Of a DNA stretch of 39,842 bases, positions 1-8,799 are shown piece after piece. Below the pieces are notes generated by a model that was not told the origin of the DNA, did no database searches, and worked only from the letters and a program-made list of their open reading frames with translations. The translations under genes were made by a program, and so were the position numbers. How positions within the stretch are numbered: the first letter of the stretch is position 1; every line of letters begins with the position of its first letter. Source of the stretch: Candidatus Gottesmanbacteria bacterium GW2011_GWC1_43_10 (lineage in GTDB: Bacteria; Patescibacteriota; Microgenomatia; UBA10105). The stretch lies in assembly GCA_000995415.1 (NCBI GenBank), contig LCEX01000014.1, positions 1-39,842 of the forward strand, in the 5' to 3' direction.

Positions 1-74
1 CCGCCTTGAGCGAAATAAATACAGGCTCTTATGAGGCTGATATCTGTAAAAATTACCAAATTTAAAACAGCCTC

Positions 75-854
75 TTAGCGCAGAAAATTGAGATACCATT
101 GTAAAATCCTACCTCCATAAAAAAAACTTATTACTGCTCCGCTTAGCATAAACGGTCCAAATGCAATCCGAGCTTTAAGCTTTTTTTTCTTAAGTATTAT
201 CAGTATGAGAGATACTCCCGCACCTGTCAAGAATGCGAGATATAAAGCAATGATGATTTGCGGAAATCCCAAAAATAGGCCCAAAACCAAAGCCAATTTG
301 ACATCGCCAAAACCCATGCCGCGACCTTTAGTGGCTATAAAAATAACCAAAAAAAATAAACCCGCTCCTATGCCTGTAACAATATATTGATATATTGATA
401 TATTACTATTCGTAGAAAAGTTGTGTATTAGGCTACCTAAAACTAGCATAATAACCATTTCATCAGGTATTATCTGATATTTTAAGTCAGCCATAAATAT
501 GACTAGAAAAGAACAGAAAATGATAAATAGGACAAGAGTTCGAAGTTCGAAGTTCGAAGTAGAAATTTGTGAAGTATACAGAAAAGTAAAAACAAACAGC
601 AAACCTGTTACCAACTCGATCACCGGATACTGGATCGATAACGCCTTGTGGCAATAACGGCATTTACCGCCTAAAAATATGAAAGATAAAACCGGGATTA
701 AATCAAGCATCGCCAGGTTTTTTTGACAATGGTCGCAGTGAGACCGGCCGCGCCAGGGACTTTCCCCCTGCGGCAACCGGTCGATCAAGACATTGAGAAA
801 TGAACCCACCACGATACCAAATGTAAATAATGCCAGAAGTGTAAATACTTCCAT
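75..854 (-). CDS. pilD: Type IV prepilin peptidase PilD (A24 family)
   Basis: Membrane aspartic peptidase that cleaves type IV prepilin leaders and N-methylates the new N-terminus. The protein has 259 residues. The N-terminal domain keeps the GSFLNVLIDRLP segment and two zinc-type CxxC pairs (C40/C43 and C65/C68). The catalytic aspartates are visible as D123 (ADLKYQIIPDE) and D184 (GFGDVKL). Several hydrophobic helices follow. Its substrates and partners (pilin, PilC, PilT, PilB) lie at 15.1-20.0 kb. Two short tandem tracts lie inside the gene, an 8-bp period at about 382-405 and a TTCGAAG-type repeat at 537-560, and both fall in inter-helix loops. A degraded copy of its 5' end lies at 1777-1866. 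Confidence 0.95.
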   Translation of the reverse strand: MEVFTLLALFTFGIVVGSFLNVLIDRLPQGESPWRGRSHCDHCQKNLAMLDLIPVLSFIFLGGKCRYCHKALSIQYPVIELVTGLLFVFTFLYTSQISTSNFELRTLVLFIIFCSFLVIFMADLKYQIIPDEMVIMLVLGSLIHNFSTNSNISIYQYIVTGIGAGLFFLVIFIATKGRGMGFGDVKLALVLGLFLGFPQIIIALYLAFLTGAGVSLILIILKKKKLKARIAFGPFMLSGAVISFFYGGRILQWYLNFLR

Positions 855-876
855 CTTACCAGCTTATCATATTTTT

Positions 877-906
877 TTGACTTTGATCGCAAACACCTGT
901 TAAACT
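877..906 (+). promoter_or_regulatory. Promoter of the first MNT/HepT operon, probably leaderless
   Basis: A TTGACT -35 (877-882) is followed after 18 nt by an extended -10, TG-T-TAAACT (TG at 898-899, hexamer 901-906). The ATG starts at 914, only 7 nt after the -10, so the mRNA would begin at or next to the start codon. No Shine-Dalgarno sequence is visible. Confidence 0.45.
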
Positions 907-913
907 GTTATCT

Positions 914-1336
914 ATGTTGACTCAAAAACAACTTTCCAGCATCAATCAATACTTTTCCACCCAGCCGCACATAGTTGCGGTATATATATATGGCTCGCAG
1001 GCCCGCGGTACCGGAAATTCCTTAAGTGATATTGATATTGCCGTGATGCTTGATTATCAGGCCGAGGGAAAAGATCAATTACATTTACAATTTATTGATA
1101 AATTGATGCAACTTTTGCATACCGACAACGTGGATGTGCAACTTCTGACTACCCAAACATCACCGGTTCTGGCTTTGGAAATGATCAAGGGTAAGCCGAT
1201 TTGTGTCAAATCTGCTTCACAAAAAGCTGATATTGAAGCCCAAATTATGAGCCGCTATCAGGATTTCCAACCCTTTCTGAATCTGCAAATTACGGAAATG
1301 GAAAAAAGACTCAAGGAGGACACCTATGCCGCTTAA
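914..1336 (+). CDS. mntA: MNT-type nucleotidyltransferase antitoxin (MntA-like)
   Basis: Minimal nucleotidyltransferase-fold protein of 140 residues, the antitoxin partner of HepT. The family signature GS-X10-DxD is intact: G27-S28 then D39 and D41. In characterised MntA/HepT systems (established knowledge) the antitoxin AMPylates a tyrosine next to the HEPN active site and so silences the toxin RNase. The 3' end overlaps hepT by 11 bp, and the AAGGAGG ribosome site for hepT lies inside this gene, so the two are translationally coupled. It diverges from pilD across a 59-bp gap. Confidence 0.9.
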   Translation: MLTQKQLSSINQYFSTQPHIVAVYIYGSQARGTGNSLSDIDIAVMLDYQAEGKDQLHLQFIDKLMQLLHTDNVDVQLLTTQTSPVLALEMIKGKPICVKSASQKADIEAQIMSRYQDFQPFLNLQITEMEKRLKEDTYAA

Positions 1337-1754
1337 TAAAGAAAACCTCCAAATAAAACTGAAACAATTGGAAGAGTATATTTCAGATGTAAAGAAAATG
1401 GAGCAGAAACCAGAAAACCAATTTATAGAAAGATCTGATACGGAAATCCTGGCAGAACGGCATATTGAAAAAGCCTGTCAGACAGCTCTGGATATCGCCA
1501 ACCACATCGTCGCCGAAAACGGATTGGGTACAGTCACTATGTACCGCGAATTAGGCTTTATACTCGCAAAAGAAAACATTATTACGAGCGACATGGCTCA
1601 GAAATTGGCAAAAATCGCCGGATTTAGAAACCGCTTGGTTCATGAGTATGCGACTCTGTCGCCAAAAATCATTTATCAAATCGTACATCAAGACATCGAA
1701 GACCTAACCCAATTTGCCAAGCAAATTTACTTATATTTGCAAAAAAACGTATAA
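1326..1754 (+). CDS. hepT: HepT-like HEPN ribonuclease toxin
   Basis: HEPN-domain RNase toxin (DUF86/HepT family) of 142 residues. The active-site motif Rx4HxY is intact at R101, H106 and Y108; Y108 is the tyrosine modified by the cognate antitoxin in studied homologues. The ATG at 1326 is preceded by AAGGAGG, a clear Shine-Dalgarno site. The rest of the protein is predicted helical, as expected for HEPN. Only 22 bp after its stop comes the stop of an orphan pilD 5' fragment on the opposite strand, which marks the boundary of the module. Confidence 0.9.
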   Translation: MPLNKENLQIKLKQLEEYISDVKKMEQKPENQFIERSDTEILAERHIEKACQTALDIANHIVAENGLGTVTMYRELGFILAKENIITSDMAQKLAKIAGFRNRLVHEYATLSPKIIYQIVHQDIEDLTQFAKQIYLYLQKNV

Positions 1755-1776
1755 TAACTTCAAGTTCGATTAAATT

Positions 1777-1866
1777 TTACAGGAACAAGTTATTGGCTCC
1801 GCAGATCATAAAATTGAGAAACGAACCCACACACAGACCCATTGCAAATAAAATCATCACAATCAT
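1777..1866 (-). pseudogene. Orphan 5' fragment of pilD
   Basis: Read on the minus strand, a 29-codon stretch resembles the first 26 residues of PilD. It keeps VGSFLN followed by xxI, preceded by a matching LFxxG segment, with about 10 of 20 aligned residues identical. The DNA over the VGSFLN codons matches pilD at 17 of 18 positions. Similarity stops after roughly codon 23, before the CxxC region, and a TAA follows. It has no catalytic part and cannot encode a peptidase. Together with intact pilD it brackets the first MNT/HepT module. Confidence 0.75.
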
Positions 1867-1928
1867 CTGGTTTCAGAGTAACATACGAATAACAAAACTG
1901 TAACAGTTCAGACTTCCGCTATTATTTT

Positions 1929-1994
1929 GTCATTGCGAGCGTAGCGAAGCAATCTCATGAGATCGCCACGGCTACTTCGTAGCCTCGCGATGAC
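1929..1994. repeat. Dispersed palindromic repeat (GTCATTGCGAG family)
   Basis: The ends are inverted: GTCATTGCGAG at 1929-1939 and CTCGCGATGAC at 1984-1994, with one mismatch. Between them lie the AGCGAAGCAATCTC-type words typical of this repeat class. A second member lies at 17072-17172. It sits between the orphan pilD fragment and the second toxin-antitoxin pair. Confidence 0.75.
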
Positions 1995-2013
1995 GATTTT
2001 CTATCGGAAATAG

Positions 2014-2049
2014 TTGCAAAATCATCCCCGGTTTGCTGTATACTATACT
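2014..2049 (+). promoter_or_regulatory. Possible promoter of the second MNT/HepT operon
   Basis: A TTGCAA -35-like hexamer (2014-2019) is followed by two overlapping TATACT boxes at 2039-2044 and 2044-2049. The spacing (19 nt or more) is longer than ideal. The -10 boxes end 9-14 nt before the ATG at 2059, which argues against an ATG further upstream. Confidence 0.3.
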
Positions 2050-2058
2050 CAACAATAT

Positions 2059-2472
2059 ATGGGTATTGCATTACTGACTCTAACTTCTCAAGAACAAAAA
2101 CTTCTGGAAAAACTAGGAGTGATCTTGTTAGTGCTGTTTGGCTCGCGCGCGCAGAATTCGACTCACACCGAGAGTGATTATGATTTTGGAGTATTGCCTC
2201 AACACCCACCACAATCATTTTCAGAAAAAGATATCTATGACGGACTTTATGACTTATTATCTGCCAAAATCAACCAACTGGTCGATATAGATATTGTATT
2301 TTTGCGTGATGCCCCCATGGAATTACAGTATCATGTTTCAAAATACGGCGTAGTTCTCTATGAAAAAAGTCCTCAAGTTTTTGCCGAGTTTCGCGAACAG
2401 GTGATGAACAAATATGCCGATTTTGCGCCTCTTAGGAGTATTTTTCAAAATGCCACTTTAAGCCGAATATGA
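2059..2472 (+). CDS. mntA: MNT-type nucleotidyltransferase antitoxin, second pair
   Basis: Nucleotidyltransferase-fold antitoxin of 137 residues from ATG 2059. The GS-X10-DxD motif is intact (G28-S29, D40, D42). An upstream in-frame ATG at 2014 would add 15 residues, but it overlaps the apparent promoter, so 2059 is preferred. The gene overlaps the following hepT by 4 bp (ATGA). It is clearly diverged from the first pair, with different flanks and a different overlap, so it is unlikely to be a recent tandem duplicate. Confidence 0.87.
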   Translation: MGIALLTLTSQEQKLLEKLGVILLVLFGSRAQNSTHTESDYDFGVLPQHPPQSFSEKDIYDGLYDLLSAKINQLVDIDIVFLRDAPMELQYHVSKYGVVLYEKSPQVFAEFREQVMNKYADFAPLRSIFQNATLSRI

Positions 2473-2927
2473 AAAAATTAAGTATTGAAAAAGCTATCGT
2501 CGTTAAAAGAATTGAGGGTATCGAGACAGAACTAGCAGAACTTAAAAACCTAAGTCAACAAAACCTTGACGAATTCTCACAAGGCACAGGCTGGAAGTTG
2601 GCCGAGTTCCATCTACACCGGGCACTTGAAGGCGTGTTTAATATCAGTACGCATATCCTTTCACGGATTCCCGGAGGTCAAGCTACTCAATACAAAGAAA
2701 TCGCCCTGAAAATGGGAGAGCACCACATCGTCCCCAATGAATTTGCCGAAAAAACCCTAGTCAAAATGGCCAAATACCGAAACCGGCTGGTACATTTTTA
2801 TGCGCAAGTAAGTTGCCAAGAATTACATCAAATTATTAGTAAGGATCTTGGGGATTTTGAATTCTTTCTCTCCTCAATCAAAAATCTTCTGGAACATCCG
2901 GAAACATTTGAGTTAGCAGTTGAATAA
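2469..2927 (+). CDS. hepT: HepT-like HEPN ribonuclease toxin, second pair
   Basis: HEPN RNase toxin of 152 residues with an intact Rx4HxY motif (R104, H109, Y111). The start overlaps the antitoxin stop by 4 bp, so the pair is translationally coupled. It is full length and shows no internal damage, unlike the third hepT in the window (36699-36890). Confidence 0.87.
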   Translation: MKKLSIEKAIVVKRIEGIETELAELKNLSQQNLDEFSQGTGWKLAEFHLHRALEGVFNISTHILSRIPGGQATQYKEIALKMGEHHIVPNEFAEKTLVKMAKYRNRLVHFYAQVSCQELHQIISKDLGDFEFFLSSIKNLLEHPETFELAVE

Positions 2928-3000
2928 AACTATTCTTCCGTTAAACCTCCCACTTATGCTATTATGACACAGTTAGAAAAGTCTTTTCCATGAGCAAACT

Positions 3001-3663
3001 ATGCCAATACCAAGTGCCAAAAAATTACAAAAAATCTGGGCGCAGGTTCCACCTGACTACTACTTCCATTTAAACGTATTTCAACGTCTGTGGCACGAGC
3101 GCAAATGGCGCGTGTTTGAAGAAGTATTGGCCAATTTAAATTCGCCGCCCCAAACCATTTTGGAAGTAGGCTGCGCCGGTGGGCACTTAAGTCATTTGCT
3201 GTCGCAGCTTTTTCCCAAAAGCCAAGTCACCGGCATTGACGTTTATAAATCAGCAATAACCGAAGCCAAGACTCGGTATCCGAAACTTAATTTTAAGGTA
3301 GCTGATGCGCACAAACTGCCTTTTCCCAAACACACTTTTGATCTGGTCATGTGTAGTGAAACCATAGAGCATCTGACTAGACCGAAAACAGCGCTTCACG
3401 AAATCCGCCGCGTACTCAAACCTGCGGGTCACGCCCTAATTGAAATGGATAGCGGCAGTTTACTGTTTAGAATCATCTGGTGGGGGTGGACTAGCTTCGG
3501 CCCGGGCCGGGTCTGGAAACACGCGCATTTACACCCCTTTTCCGCCCGGGAACTGGACCAACTCATCCGCACGAACGGCTTTGCCACCCAACGCCGCCGC
3601 TCTTCGCATCTGGGGATGGCCGTCACTTTCCTCGTCCAACCCAAGACCAAAACCAAATTATGA
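3001..3663 (+). CDS. Class I SAM-dependent methyltransferase
   Basis: Methyltransferase of the Methyltransf_11 type, 220 residues. Motif I is ILEVGCAGG (about residues 53-61), the acidic motif II residue is D80 (VTGID), and a motif around DAHKLPF precedes FDLVMCSETIEHL. The substrate is unknown. It overlaps the next gene, a YfhO-type membrane protein, by 4 bp, which ties it to surface-glycan or lipid-linked sugar metabolism. The 10-nt-upstream ATG is out of frame. Confidence 0.85.
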   Translation: MPIPSAKKLQKIWAQVPPDYYFHLNVFQRLWHERKWRVFEEVLANLNSPPQTILEVGCAGGHLSHLLSQLFPKSQVTGIDVYKSAITEAKTRYPKLNFKVADAHKLPFPKHTFDLVMCSETIEHLTRPKTALHEIRRVLKPAGHALIEMDSGSLLFRIIWWGWTSFGPGRVWKHAHLHPFSARELDQLIRTNGFATQRRRSSHLGMAVTFLVQPKTKTKL

Positions 3664-5855
3664 AAAACAGTAAAAATCCGGGGTTGAAATCTGATCTGAT
3701 TGCTTTAGGTTTACTACTTGGTTTGATCTTGCTTTTCTTTAGCCGGTTATTTTTTCCGGAGCCGCAGATTTTTGCCACCAGTGAAATTGGCGCCAACGAC
3801 ATCTGGTATTTGAATTTTCCGCTGAAAAATTTTTTAAATACGTCCTTAAAAGCAGGTCAGCTGCCCGTTTGGGACCCATATCGCAATAACGGCTTTCCGG
3901 ATCTGGCTGAAGGTCAAATCGGGACGTTTAACTGGTACAATCTACTCGCATTTCGTTTTTTGCCGCCGATACATGCTTTTAATTTGGGCTTTATCGTGAT
4001 GTTTTTCCAGGCTGCCTTAGGCATGTACCTCTTTGCCCGAGTCAAAAAAATGTCACGGGGAGCAGCTTTTTTGACGGCGTTTATCTATACATTTTCCGGC
4101 TTTTTCATCACCCACATTTCCCACTTCAATTTGTTACAGACTTCGAGTTTCTTGCCGCTCATCTTTTACGCAGTTGAAAAAATCCTCGTCAAACCGAAAT
4201 TGACTTGGGTATTGGTCTTAAGCATTTTAGTCTCGCAGCAGCTTTTTTCAGGTTTTCCGCAAATGGTCTTCATTACTCTCATTGGACTGACGATCTACCT
4301 AGGCTACCGACTCGCCACAAAAGAAATCAGCTGGCGCAAAATCTGGGTAATTGGCGCCAGCCTCATTTTTGCCCTCATCATTTCGGCAGCGCAAATTCTA
4401 CCCACTTTAGAACTATTGCCGATTTCCCATCGGTCTACCGGGCTAAATGTCACCGAACTCCTGTTTTATAAGTTTCCTCCTAAACACATTTTAAGTTTTT
4501 TAAATCCCTTTGCTTTTGGTAACCCGCAGTTGGGTACTTACCCGCATTTTAAAGACTTTGACGGTTCGTTATTTTGGGAAAATACCGGCTATATCGGGAT
4601 TTTGCCATTGATACTTGCGGCTATTGCCCTAATGAAGATCAAAAAAATATCCGCCGGTTTTGGTCACCTTTTGGCTTTATGTTTCATGTTTTTATTGATA
4701 ATTGGCGGAGCCGGACCTTTATATTTTTTACTGACGATACCTCCTTTTTCCTTCTTCCGTTTCCCCTCGCGGTTTTTGCTCATCTTTCTGTTTACGCTCG
4801 CTCTACTTGCCGGATATGGACTGGATTTATTAACGGCTATCATCCGGCGCAAATCACCACGCCTCTGGCTTACCGGAGTGGTGTTATTTATATCTGTTGC
4901 TAATTTATTTTACATTTGGTGGTTTTATCATCCGACAGTTAGTTTCCAGAAATACGCAGCCCAACCCCAAGTCATGCAGTTACTAAATCGAAAAGAACTG
5001 GGATCTATTTATACATATTTAAAAAATGCTCGGGCCTGGGATGAGTTTTTCCAAACCGGCAGCCAAAGGCCGGAGCGCTATCTCGATTTGCGAAATGAAC
5101 TAGCACCCAATCTCAATCTGGTCTTTGAATTACCCACAGTTGATGCTTATGCCGCCTCAATCACTCCCAAACGCCTGTACTACTACAACGGCCTCTTGGC
5201 TACGGCCTACCATATTGCTACCGACAGCGCGGCCTTAGGGCAAATGGAAATGAAGCTTCTAAATTTAAGACATACTACCCAGATATTAACCCCGATTCCC
5301 CTTACCAATTCTGATCTCAAACTGGAAGGAAAAATTGACCTGCCTACTTTAGATAAATCTTCTTTGTATATTTACCAAAATCCCGCTGCATTACCCAAAT
5401 ATTATTTAGTAAGAAAATACCGCCTAAGCGAAACGCTCGAAGATTTTCAAACCCAGCTCAATCAAACAGACTTTGATTTAAAGAACGAAGTTATATTGGA
5501 AAAACCAGTTAACTTACCCATCAATCAAACTCAGCTGGAAGCAAAAATCACACCCTTAAAAGAAACTACCAACGAAGTCCAACTGGAAGTCAGTACCAAT
5601 CAGCCGGCGATTTTGGTCCTTGCCAATTCTTACTATCCCGGCTGGAAAGCTTTTGTTAACGATAAAAGTACCGATGTGTTTCCAGTCAACGTCTTCAACC
5701 AAGGTCTTCTCATCCCTGAAGGCCAACATCAAATAAAAATGCGGTTCCAACCTCAAAGTGTCTTTTTAGGGTTAACTATTTCACTTATGACCTATGGGTT
5801 GATCTGCTTTTATTTATCCAGGATAATGGTAAAACATCAGTACTCAAAAAAATAA
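3660..5855 (+). CDS. YfhO-family polytopic membrane protein (GT-C-like)
   Basis: Large membrane protein, 731 residues, of the YfhO family (thought to be GT-C-fold enzymes that modify cell-envelope glycans). About a dozen hydrophobic segments are followed by a soluble C-terminal part. It carries the early ANDIWYLNFPLKN and PVWDP region, HISHFN, and a beta-rich C-terminal domain with the family NSYYPGWKA segment. It starts inside the methyltransferase stop and is followed 3 bp later by a polyprenol-phosphate glycosyltransferase, an expected donor-synthesis partner. A clear paralogue lies at 10841-13051. The acceptor is unknown. Confidence 0.85.
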   Translation: MKNSKNPGLKSDLIALGLLLGLILLFFSRLFFPEPQIFATSEIGANDIWYLNFPLKNFLNTSLKAGQLPVWDPYRNNGFPDLAEGQIGTFNWYNLLAFRFLPPIHAFNLGFIVMFFQAALGMYLFARVKKMSRGAAFLTAFIYTFSGFFITHISHFNLLQTSSFLPLIFYAVEKILVKPKLTWVLVLSILVSQQLFSGFPQMVFITLIGLTIYLGYRLATKEISWRKIWVIGASLIFALIISAAQILPTLELLPISHRSTGLNVTELLFYKFPPKHILSFLNPFAFGNPQLGTYPHFKDFDGSLFWENTGYIGILPLILAAIALMKIKKISAGFGHLLALCFMFLLIIGGAGPLYFLLTIPPFSFFRFPSRFLLIFLFTLALLAGYGLDLLTAIIRRKSPRLWLTGVVLFISVANLFYIWWFYHPTVSFQKYAAQPQVMQLLNRKELGSIYTYLKNARAWDEFFQTGSQRPERYLDLRNELAPNLNLVFELPTVDAYAASITPKRLYYYNGLLATAYHIATDSAALGQMEMKLLNLRHTTQILTPIPLTNSDLKLEGKIDLPTLDKSSLYIYQNPAALPKYYLVRKYRLSETLEDFQTQLNQTDFDLKNEVILEKPVNLPINQTQLEAKITPLKETTNEVQLEVSTNQPAILVLANSYYPGWKAFVNDKSTDVFPVNVFNQGLLIPEGQHQIKMRFQPQSVFLGLTISLMTYGLICFYLSRIMVKHQYSKK

Positions 5856-5858
5856 TTC

Positions 5859-6575
5859 ATGAATTTTAAAAAAACTTTTGTCGTCATCCCGACTTTAAAC
5901 GAGAAAAAAAATATCGGTCAACTAGTACAGCAGATTTTTTCTCTTTATCCTGATTTGAATATTTTAATCGTTGATGACAATTCCACTGACGGATCACTAG
6001 TACTAATTAAACAACTGCAAAGAAAATGTGCCAACCTGCATTTACTGGTTCGAACCAAAAACAAAGGTCGGGGAGCGGCATGTGTAGCCGGTTTCCAATA
6101 TATTTTAAGTAACTTTGCCCAAACGAAATATGTGATTGAAATGGATGCTGATTTTTCGCATGATCCCAAAGAAATCCCCAAACTGCTCGCGGCAGGGGCT
6201 CCGCAAACAGTTGTGGTGGGTTCAAGATATGTCCGAGGCAGTAAGATCGTCGCCTGGCCACTGTGGCGGATAGTACTTAGTAAACTGGCCAACTTTTACG
6301 CCCGGCTGGTATTACAAATTCCTATCCACGACTACACTGATGGTTTTCGTTGTTATAGCACTTCGGATCTAAAAAAGCTGGACCTATCCCAAATCAAACA
6401 TCCGGGCTTTATCACTCTCTCGGAAATCGCCTATTTGCTGCAAAAAAGGGGAGTCAAGTTTCGGGAGATTCCCATCACTTTCACCGACCGGACGCAAGGA
6501 AAGTCACATGCCACTCTCAAAGAACTTTTGTCTTCTCTTAAGGCAATTATCGAGATTCGGTTGAACGAGATTTGA
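5859..6575 (+). CDS. GT2 glycosyltransferase, polyprenol-phosphate sugar synthase type
   Basis: Family 2 glycosyltransferase of 238 residues resembling dolichol-phosphate mannose synthase. It would transfer a sugar from a nucleotide donor to polyprenyl phosphate, supplying membrane GT-C enzymes. Visible motifs: VVIPTLNE near the N-terminus, VDDNSTDG (D39-D40), and the metal-binding DAD at 96-98 (MDADFSHDP). The protein lacks C-terminal transmembrane helices, so it is the short soluble or peripheral form. The 3' end overlaps the convergent GT39 gene by 29 bp. Confidence 0.88.
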   Translation: MNFKKTFVVIPTLNEKKNIGQLVQQIFSLYPDLNILIVDDNSTDGSLVLIKQLQRKCANLHLLVRTKNKGRGAACVAGFQYILSNFAQTKYVIEMDADFSHDPKEIPKLLAAGAPQTVVVGSRYVRGSKIVAWPLWRIVLSKLANFYARLVLQIPIHDYTDGFRCYSTSDLKKLDLSQIKHPGFITLSEIAYLLQKRGVKFREIPITFTDRTQGKSHATLKELLSSLKAIIEIRLNEI

Positions 6576-8001
6576 AGATCACTGCCTGAAACTGTTCTGG
6601 TTCATTTAAAGAAACCGCTTCAAAATTATTTTTATTTTCCGCCATGAAGTTTTGCAAGAGCTGATTAAACTGCGGCGTACCATAAAAACCGTTGAAAATG
6701 ATATAGTCGCTTTTCTCCAATAACTCAATGTAATTTTTTTCATCTGTTCCCGGCGTCGGATATTCTTTTAAGATATTCTTCCTGTTGGCTTTGATAAAAC
6801 CGTGATATGGATCAGGGATCACCGACAAAAATACCTGTTTTTCATCAGGAATTTGTGCCAGAAGTTTGTCAGTGAATTTTTCATAAGAATAACTTTCGCC
6901 TCCGTATCGGCTATATTGCTCCAAAAATATCTGACTGTTAAAAAATAGCAATGCTAGCAAAAGCAATAACGACATTTTGAAAAATTTATTTTGAGAATAT
7001 GAATCCAACATATTGATTAGACCTAAGTAAACCATAGGAACAAAAAGCAAGTAGTAGGTAATATTGTTCATAAATTTTATTAAGATCCACACCCAGACAA
7101 AACTAATGGCTATTAGTAAAGATTGCTTGTGTTTAAACCTCACGTAGTCAACGAAGTTCATCATAATTACTGTCAAATAAAGCGGTCCAACCAAAATGTT
7201 TGGCGAGATTTCGAACAAGAATCTTTTGAACGACCACGGACTGGCATGTTTAAATAAACCGAGAAAATAGATTTGACTCTGAAGTTCGGAAAAATGCTTT
7301 AGCACAATTAATAACCAATAAGTAGCTGGTAAAATAAATCCCGCTATTAGTAAATAAAATTTTTTAGATTTTAAAAAACGCCACTTTTGTGTGATCACAA
7401 AGTAAGTCGTATAACCTAAAACAATAAAGATACCGATGTAGTGCGACAAAAAAGCCAGACTTGCAAACAACCCACTCAACAGAAACTGCCGAGAATTTAT
7501 TTGGTCCTGTGTTTTGACTTTTAAGATTGGCCAGAAAAAATATAAAGAGAGACCCCAGAAAACCAGGAGTAACATTTCCGGTCGACTAAAACGGGAGTAA
7601 GACAAAAAGATGTTATCTAAAAACATGCCGGCCACAACCATTAGCGTTAACCCCAAAGATCTGCTACCTAAAAATCGCCTGATCAGAGCGATGAATATGA
7701 AGGTGAATAAACTTCCCAGCAAAAGGGAAAAAAGACGTTGGCTCTCAATAGTCAACGGCACAAATCTAAACCAAGCGCTCAAAACATAAAAAAACAACGG
7801 CGGGTAATAATACGTATAGTTGGGGGTGGTGCTTACTATTCGATTTAAATCTGGTTCTAAGTGTCCGGTTTGCAAAAAATTTCTAGCCATATCAGCATAA
7901 ATTGCTTCATCAGTCCAAACCGGAGGAGTTTTAGTCAACAGGCTACCGGCAAGAACCCAGTAACCAAAAATTAAAACAAAAACCAATAAAATAAGTTTCA
8001 T
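6547..8001 (-). CDS. GT39/ArnT-like membrane glycosyltransferase
   Basis: Polytopic GT-C transferase of 484 residues, PMT/ArnT type, using polyprenyl-phosphate sugars on the outer face of the membrane. The first periplasmic-side loop holds the DE pair (D31-E32 in VWTDEAIYADMARN), the usual catalytic acid, followed by YYPPLFFYVLS. About ten further hydrophobic helices follow. It is convergent with, and overlaps, the donor-synthase-like GT2 gene. A TATAAC box 6 nt before the ATG suggests a leaderless mRNA. Confidence 0.8.
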   Translation of the reverse strand: MKLILLVFVLIFGYWVLAGSLLTKTPPVWTDEAIYADMARNFLQTGHLEPDLNRIVSTTPNYTYYYPPLFFYVLSAWFRFVPLTIESQRLFSLLLGSLFTFIFIALIRRFLGSRSLGLTLMVVAGMFLDNIFLSYSRFSRPEMLLLVFWGLSLYFFWPILKVKTQDQINSRQFLLSGLFASLAFLSHYIGIFIVLGYTTYFVITQKWRFLKSKKFYLLIAGFILPATYWLLIVLKHFSELQSQIYFLGLFKHASPWSFKRFLFEISPNILVGPLYLTVIMMNFVDYVRFKHKQSLLIAISFVWVWILIKFMNNITYYLLFVPMVYLGLINMLDSYSQNKFFKMSLLLLLALLFFNSQIFLEQYSRYGGESYSYEKFTDKLLAQIPDEKQVFLSVIPDPYHGFIKANRKNILKEYPTPGTDEKNYIELLEKSDYIIFNGFYGTPQFNQLLQNFMAENKNNFEAVSLNEPEQFQAVIFKSRSTESR

Positions 8002-8122
8002 CTTTTTGTTATATTAGCATCTTTTACTCTTTAACTAAAAAAAGTTTGCCCATAAATGGTTAATCTGATAAAGTAGGTACCTATAAACCTCTTTATAAGA
8101 GTATCAACATAAATCAAGTCCC

Positions 8123-8785
8123 ATGATCGATGTTAAGAAACTGTACAACTCTAGATTTTCTTCATTTGAACGCGTCCGCAAAGAAAAACTATGGAAAATC
8201 CTATGTCGGGAATTTTTACAAAAATTTATTCATCCGACAGATACGATCGTGGACTTGGGAGCAGGAGAGTGTGAATTTATTAACAATATCCACGGTCAGA
8301 AAAAAATAGCGGTGGATATAAATAAACATACCCAAAAATTGGCCGCGAAAAACGTTCAAGTTATCACCGCTTCAGTCAAAAAACCCAGATCGTTATTCGA
8401 TGCAAACTCCATTGACGTTGTATTTATGAGTAATTTATTGGAACACATGGAAAATAAGGAAGACGTTTTTAGGATTTTACGAGAAACATATCTTATTCTC
8501 AAACCAAAAGGCAGACTTCTCATTATGCAACCGGATATAAAACTAGTAGGAGGTGCGTACTGGGACTTCTTTGACCATAAAGTGCCTCTGACGTTGGCTA
8601 GTATTAATGAGGCTCTTCGTGCCAACGATTACACTATTTCTTATACTCTTTATCCTTTTCTGCCATATTCTACTAAAGTTCGTTTTTTACCTCTTTGGCC
8701 GCAATTGCTAAAACTATACTTGCGTATAAGACCCTTACATTTCATCTTTGGTAAACAATTTTTCCTCTGCGCCAGCAAAGCTTGA
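8123..8785 (+). CDS. Class I SAM-dependent methyltransferase
   Basis: 220-residue methyltransferase. Motif I is VDLGAGECEF (about residues 43-52), the motif II acidic residue is in AVDIN, and VFMSNLLEHMENKEDV and LKPKGRLLIMQPDIK match the usual post-motifs. It has the same length as the 3001-3663 enzyme but low sequence similarity. The substrate is not identifiable; the surrounding glycan genes suggest a sugar or lipid-carrier substrate. Confidence 0.83.
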   Translation: MIDVKKLYNSRFSSFERVRKEKLWKILCREFLQKFIHPTDTIVDLGAGECEFINNIHGQKKIAVDINKHTQKLAAKNVQVITASVKKPRSLFDANSIDVVFMSNLLEHMENKEDVFRILRETYLILKPKGRLLIMQPDIKLVGGAYWDFFDHKVPLTLASINEALRANDYTISYTLYPFLPYSTKVRFLPLWPQLLKLYLRIRPLHFIFGKQFFLCASKA

Positions 8786-8799
8786 TTCTTTGAGTCTAA

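Noticed and set aside
1-74. Hairpin GAGGCTG/CAGCCTC after pilD as a terminator
   Set aside because: The loop is about 28 nt and there is no T-run on the pilD strand; the window edge prevents further judgement.
1955-2218. Minus-strand ORF of 87 codons
   Set aside because: It runs through the dispersed palindromic repeat and antisense to the second antitoxin; composition is not protein-like.
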